Positions 59,417-64,000 of a stretch of 64,000 nt of DNA are shown piece after piece. A program made the translations under genes and the position numbers. The stretch is taken from the NCBI GenBank assembly GCA_016647705.1, contig CM028329.1, positions 60,033,231 through 60,097,230 on the forward strand. The letters are read 5' to 3'. This DNA is from Eucommia ulmoides. Lineage: Eukaryota > Streptophyta > Magnoliopsida > Garryales > Eucommiaceae. Each line of letters opens with the position of its first letter. Position 1 is the first letter of the stretch. The notes under the pieces were generated by a model. That model was not told where the DNA came from, ran no database searches, and worked only from the letters and a program-made list of their open reading frames with translations.

Positions 59417-59590
59417 CCGATGTACGCTTTACATTATGCGCGAGTTCATTTGTTTACTTGTCGCATTCTGTATTTTTTCTCTCTGAGCACTGATTACCAC
59501 GTCGAAAAGACTTCACAAAGATAAATCTCGGTCTAAGTTTTCTGCAAGTACACTCCCTGAAGAGCAGAACTCTGAGCACAACAGGTCAGT

Positions 59591-59845
59591 TCTAATACTG
59601 TATTTATCTGACTCTAGCGTCATTATAGATGTGATTTAAAGAGAATTACTTGAAGTATAAGAGGAATTTAAATTAAAAACTGAGATATAACTAAATTTGA
59701 TAATACTGATTTTTTTTTATTAGAGTTGTGATAACTATTATTTTCAAGTTATTTAGGTTTTCTTTACATAATTTACTAAGGTGTAATGACTATTTTATTA
59801 GTAATTAAAGACATATTATATTAGTGATTTAGACACGGATTATAT

Positions 59846-59895
<50 letters not shown>

Positions 59896-60461
59896 ATAGA
59901 TAGATGTAAATTAATTAGGAAATTTTAATTTTTTTTGGAAGGATAATTTTGACATTTAAGTTAAAATATTTTTTTATCTATATTTTAATTACAAATAGTA
60001 TTTTGTCAAAAACTAAAATTGGATTGTGGCCAATTCCTATTTATTATTATCTTTTATAGATAAAAACATATTGTTTGTTAATTTCGGTTGTATTTAAAAA
60101 TAATATATTTAGACACAAATACAAGCCAATAATTTAATAAGGTGCATTAAAAAAAGTAACAAAAATTTAAAACAATAAATAATAATTATTACTAAAAAAT
60201 TTAAGTATGATGCCCATCTTGTAGCCATTGGTAAAAAAATGGACATAACTTACGATCTATAGTTTTCCAATTATGTCCTGCAGGCGAGGGGAACATCATT
60301 CTTAATATTACACCAGCAGAACCATATCATAAAATTTGCCACTCGAGATGCCAAAATTTCCAAAACCATTTGCTCAAATAACTAATATTCTTTGAAAACT
60401 ACCCAAAGAAAACTCTTACAAAATTGGACTGCAGAAGATTAACCCTAGTTCATTCAAGCAT
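59591..60461. other. Intergenic stretch 3' of the helicase gene
   Basis: AT-rich, with a TA tract at 59851-59890. The 3' UTR of the minus-strand helicase gene should lie in about 60250-60461. No other gene. Confidence 0.5.
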
Positions 60462-63400
60462 CTAATACCTCACGAATTGTCTTGTGTCGTCTTTGCCTTT
60501 TTGCCCGTAAGGGTTGTTCTCGCTGAATCCATTACGGCTTCCTTCTACTTTTTTTGACTTCTTCCTGAACTTGGAAGCGTTGCTGTCTATGTTCAGATTT
60601 ATCTTCGGAGGACAAGAGAAGCAGAACGATGTAGCCACCGCCTACAACATTACTCAAAACAATTATCCATAAATTGACACACATTTTTACTTTATACAAT
60701 AGAAAATCGTAATGAATAAAATAAATTCAGAATATTTCCCCGTCAGAAACAAAATCCGCAGAGATTGTTTAGGTGGTGTTATGCCAGTTTTGTGTTTCCA
60801 GTCTTCTCGTACAAAAACAGAAAATAGAAAGTAATATAATAATGTCTGTTTAGTATTTTGTGTTTCCGTTCGCAAAAAACAAAAATATGGGAACAACTCA
60901 GCTGCGTTCACAGAAATTTGTAATTAAAATCTGGGAGCAGAACAAAAACGGATTTTCTTTTGTTCCTAGGGGGAATAGAGACACTAAACAAAAGGACCAA
61001 ATAAAAAAGTTTTCGCTCTTTACTTATACTTTCAGCACTTTTTTTTTTTATGTTCTCTATTTTTTAGGAACGGAAACAAAAACACTAACCCAAAGCCGCC
61101 TAATATATCGATATTTGGTTCCACTAGAGTACTATGCCTAGTTCACCTAGGGCCAGGATTAGTATCATTTATCTTCTAAAATGTCATAAACCTCCATCGA
61201 AATAAAAATACATTTTTCCTTTGACTACAGTCAAAATGAATATAAAACAAGCGCAACTTGGTGCTACAAGGCTCCAGCAATGCATGGGGTCCAGGGAAAG
61301 GTCGGACCATTTGGGTCTATTAGGCAGCCTTACCCTGCATTGCAAGAGGTTGTTTCCACAACTCAAACCTGTGACCTCCAGTCACATGACAACAACCTTA
61401 CAAATATGCCAAGCCTCCCCTTCAACAGTCCATAGTTATTAAAGGCTCTAGGCACACCTAGGCGCACAGGGTCCCCTGGGGCACAGGAAAAAGGCTCAAG
61501 GCAAGGCGCTAGCCTAAGAGAAATCAAGCGCACAACATAATTAGAGAGAGACAGAGAGTAATTTATAATATCGTTATATTGCAAATCTAGACTCAAGAAG
61601 TGAAAATGTGAAACTTTTGAACAGAATTTCAATTATTAAAAATAAAAAGGAGAGATTTAATTTGAATCCCAAGATATAGATAATTTAGCATAAAAAGAAA
61701 AAACCACCAAAAAAAGAGGCAAGGGCAAGGAAAGCAGCCAGCCCTGAAGACCTTGCTGCAGCAGTAAAAAAGAAAAAGAAAGAAAAAGAGCACAAAGCAG
61801 AGAGTTGGAAGAGAAGAAGAAAAGGAAGCAAAGCAGGAAACAGAAGAAAAAAAAATGCACCAGTGCCTGAAGGCCTCAGGAGCGTGCCTTTGACAAGGTA
61901 CGCACCTAAAGCCAGGCGAGGAACAGGACCTGAGCCCCGTGCCTGCCCAGACAGCCCTTTAACAACTATGCAACATTCAAAATGAATATATGGACATAAT
62001 ATTGTTTTTGAGAAGTGAGCGGAGAGGTAAGTACCTGCATATCAAGGCGGTGAACATTAAAAATGTCCTTCATAGAATGTGAATTATATGCCAATATATA
62101 GGACCTGTATGCATCTTTAGCAGACTTGTTCAGATAATAATTACTGGCAACCAACTTTTCCTGCATCAAAATCCAGAAGGTAATTAATTTCTCAAGTGTT
62201 TTGAGCAATTAGCTACTATATTCATTGGTAAAATAAGTACTGTAGAGCAAGAAGTACCAGGTGAGATTGCACATTTTTCACCATCTTTTCATCGAATTCG
62301 TACTCTTTAAGGGGCACTTTTGCATCCTGAATGAATAAAATAAAAAATAAAATAAACCTTAACGAAGTCGTCTCTAAACAAATGTCATATAGTATTCTTA
62401 TATTTCTCTCATTCTAATAATCACCTAATTATTTAGGCACGGTGTCTTACTGCTTTCTCCAAGTACTTTTTTGGTTTTAAGCAAAAAAGTATAATTTTAA
62501 AAGTAGCATTTGTTTTGCACTAAAAAACTTATTTATAAAAATCAAAAAAGTAAAAACATGATTTTAAGTACTTTTGTCAAAAATCAAAAAATAGTTGCTT
62601 CTTGTTTCTTTGATTTTATATTATAAGATCTCTCCTTCCACTTTTTTTTTCAATCATCTACAAATTATATTTGAATCAAGAGATAGGATAATACCATGAT
62701 ACTATCTCTATATCATGAAACACTTCATAGCTATTGCTTTTGCTTTCAACCAAAAAGCACTTTTTCGTCAAGTAACTTTTTCAATTTTCAAAAGTACTTA
62801 AAAAAGGCATTATTGAACAGTGCTTTACTTATTCGGCCAATTCTTTAACAGAAAATCTTCAATACCTTGAGATAACGAAGGAATTGCAGCTCTTCAGGAA
62901 TCAGGAAAAGCAGGGCATTCCCTTTTCCACCTTCACCACGGGCTGTTCGACCAACTCTATGAATATATTCCTAAAAGCAATAATCAAAATACAGATGCTT
63001 CAACAAGGTAACACAAACAATTAATACAAACAATCACAGTCAATTAAGAAGGATAAGCACCTTGGGTTCATCTGGAGGATCATATTGCACAATCCAATCC
63101 TACATGACGAGAGAAAGAAACTGATCAACATAATGTTTCTGTTTTCTTGTTTCTATTTTCAACAAACTAGGATAGGATGGGATGAAAATTTTGTTTTCGT
63201 TATGGAGCATTCCAGAAATAGAAACATGTTTAGTAACAACCATTATCCTGAAATTGTTTCTTTTAATTTATGAGAATAAAAACAAGAAACACATTTGGTT
63301 GCAACATTTGTTCCTTTTTTCTTTAACCGTACGGTGGCCGGCAGGGTGACAGTGGCCCAGGGGTGGTAGTGGCCGGGGGAGGGGGAATGTGTTTACCAAA

Positions 63401-63836
63401 TGCGTTTATATGCATTAATCCCAAAATTTTGGGAGCGGGAACAGGAATGAGGAAATGAAAACAGTAACCAAACAAGACCATAATTTCTCAAGTTAATAAT
63501 TATTCAGTTATTCCTTATGAAGAAAGAGCATTATACCACGGCAGGGATATCAAGACCGCGAGCAGCAACATCAGTACATAACAAGATGCCCTTTTCTGCT
63601 TTGCAGAAGTCAAAAAAGGTAGACGTCCTTTTCTGCTGTTTTTGCTTTCCATGGATATCAAAGCAATCCAAACTAATATATCTGAGAAGTTCCGAATGGA
63701 ATTTAACGGAATTGCATGAAGAGAAGAAAACCATCACTTTCTTTGACAGATTTTTCTTCAAGAAGGAATACAGAACAACGAATCTCTTGGCACTTGGCAC
63801 AACACAATAGCCCTGCTGCAGCCCCTCATTTGTTAC
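60462..63836 (-). CDS. RH51: DEAD-box RNA helicase (DDX18/Has1, RH51-like), 3' part
   Basis: ATP-dependent RNA helicase of the nucleolar Has1/DDX18 group, acting in pre-60S ribosome maturation (family knowledge). Six exons on the minus strand, in gene order: 63836-63537, 63099-63061, 62970-62866, 62326-62258, 62160-62035 and 60641-60462, all with GT..AG borders, giving 272 C-terminal residues. The helicase C domain shows motif IV ([11 protein letters not shown]), motif V ([12 protein letters not shown]) and motif VI (HRVGRTARG). After it comes the DUF4217 region with [18 protein letters not shown], diagnostic for this subgroup. The basic tail ends DDTRQFVRY. The N-terminal domain (Q motif, DEAD) lies beyond base 64000. 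The symbol is by similarity, and RH27 is the close alternative. Confidence 0.93.
60772..61100. mobile_element. MITE in the last helicase intron
   Basis: 329 bp between TTA (60769-60771) and TAA (61101-61103). The left end is 'ggtggtgttatgccag' and the right end 'aacccaaagccgcc', inverted. PIF-like by its ends. Confidence 0.6.
61243..61424 (-). mobile_element. Au-type SINE
   Basis: On the minus strand it reads 'ggaggtcacaggtttgag' (B box), then 'tgcagggtaaggctgcc', then 'ggtccgacc' and 'ctggacccc', ending in a T-run. This is the order of the widespread plant Au SINE. The A-box region (cttggcatatttgtaagg) is decayed. Located in the last helicase intron, in sense with the gene. Identification is from memory of the family. 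Confidence 0.8.
61431..61970. mobile_element. hAT-like element in the last helicase intron
   Basis: 540 bp. The left end is 'catagttattaaaggct' and the right end 'agccctttaacaactatg', inverted. The 8-bp target duplications are caacagtc (61423-61430) and caacattc (61971-61978). The subterminal regions hold 'ctaggcacacctaggcgc' type motifs. The interior (61660-61860) is A/G-rich low complexity. No transposase. Confidence 0.7.
62436..62825. mobile_element. MITE in a helicase intron
   Basis: The ends 'ggcacggtgtcttactgc' and 'attgaacagtgcttt' are roughly inverted, and opposed 'aaaagtactt' motifs lie inside. Same family as 43590-44118. Boundaries approximate. Confidence 0.45.
63130..63480. mobile_element. 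PIF-like element remnant with GC-rich core (4)
   Basis: In a helicase intron. The right end 'cagtaaccaaacaagacc' and the GC-rich core (63330-63390, 'ggtggccggcagggtgac') match the family at 12076, 19609 and 33191. The left end is unclear. Confidence 0.5.
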
Positions 63837-64000
63837 CTACAATCGAATCAGTAATGCAAGAATATCAGAACACATAGAAGAATATCAGGGATCTAGTCTT
63901 TAGAAGTGTCCATGCTTCTAATCTCACGCCCTTAACCTAAACAATATTCATTCAAGATATAATTTTCAGAAGTTGAGATACAACGGGGGAATGGCTAACT
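63837..64000 (-). other. Helicase intron running off the window
   Basis: Sequence upstream of the acceptor at 63837. No further exon is seen before base 64000. Confidence 0.7.

Larger units (their letters stand above)
47097..59590 (+). mobile_element. Element A: old Ty3-type LTR element with nested insertions
   Basis: The 5' LTR starts at 47097 (TGATAAGGGTATTTTT) and runs to about 47880. The 3' LTR starts at 55644 and ends near 59590, with element B inside it. A primer-binding site resembling tRNA-Asp (TGGCGCCGTCTTTGGG, about 49613) follows the 5' LTR once solo LTR C is set aside. A gag-like region lies at about 50450-50960 (Retrotrans_gag type, with LITLTTAARSWF and EQLFLARI). No pol is recognisable in about 5 kb downstream, where a 60-bp repeat and solo LTR D lie. 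Tat-like Ty3 lineage is an inference from the primer site and gag. The element is broken in many places and is the oldest layer of the nest. Confidence 0.75.

Noticed and set aside
61657-61860. 67-codon Phe/Ser/Leu-rich minus-strand frame
   Set aside because: Low-complexity A/G-rich interior of a hAT-like element in the helicase intron.

Overview
This is nuclear plant DNA, very probably from a eudicot. It is AT-rich, its genes have introns with canonical GT..AG borders, and it carries plant-only gene families: phi-class glutathione transferases, a RALF peptide precursor and an early nodulin-like phytocyanin. Au-type SINEs and many small TIR elements fit the same picture. All genes appear to be separate eukaryotic transcription units and nothing suggests an operon.

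Host genes in order: two tandem phi-class GST genes (6257-7850 and 15323-17846, both +, with the same three-exon structure); a tRNA-Gly(CCC) gene on the minus strand (19287-19357); a small unrecognised 81-residue ORF with a good promoter (23410-23655, +); a complete five-exon cytosolic FolD gene (methylenetetrahydrofolate dehydrogenase/cyclohydrolase, 24768-31647, +); an intronless RALF precursor (38272-38616, +); an orphan minus-strand terminal exon (45016-45144); an early nodulin-like protein with a problematic 5' end (about 45210-45881, +); and the last six exons of a DEAD-box RNA helicase of the DDX18/Has1 type, RH51-like (60462-63836, -), whose 5' part lies beyond the window. They do not form one pathway. 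The GSTs conjugate glutathione to electrophiles, FolD interconverts one-carbon folates, RALF is a secreted signal, and the helicase belongs to ribosome biogenesis.

Most of the rest is transposon material. The left end (1-3071) is the leader and a 2.8-kb LTR of a minus-strand Ty3-type element. A nest fills 47.1-59.6 kb: an old Ty3-type element (A) contains two solo LTRs (C at 47885-49600, D at 52808-54207) and a short gag-protease element (B, 56140-59416) lying inside A's 3' LTR. Another solo LTR lies at 21857-22537, and a 0.4-kb TRIM element sits in FolD intron 3. DNA elements include hAT-like MITEs, PIF/Harbinger-like elements with GC-rich cores, Mutator-like elements and a Helitron rep fragment. 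Several have exact target-site duplications, and three have an undisturbed related copy that shows the empty site.

The observations most worth a second look are: (1) a repeat family around and inside FolD, including the TRIM LTRs, that carries the plant snRNA upstream element TCCCACATCG followed at 24 bases by a TATA box, the spacing of Pol III U6 promoters; (2) a 61-bp minisatellite with a six-unit higher-order repeat filling intron 1 of the second GST gene; (3) a 230-residue open frame of unknown function where element B would be expected to carry pol; and (4) two local tandem duplications, each with a transposon in only one copy.
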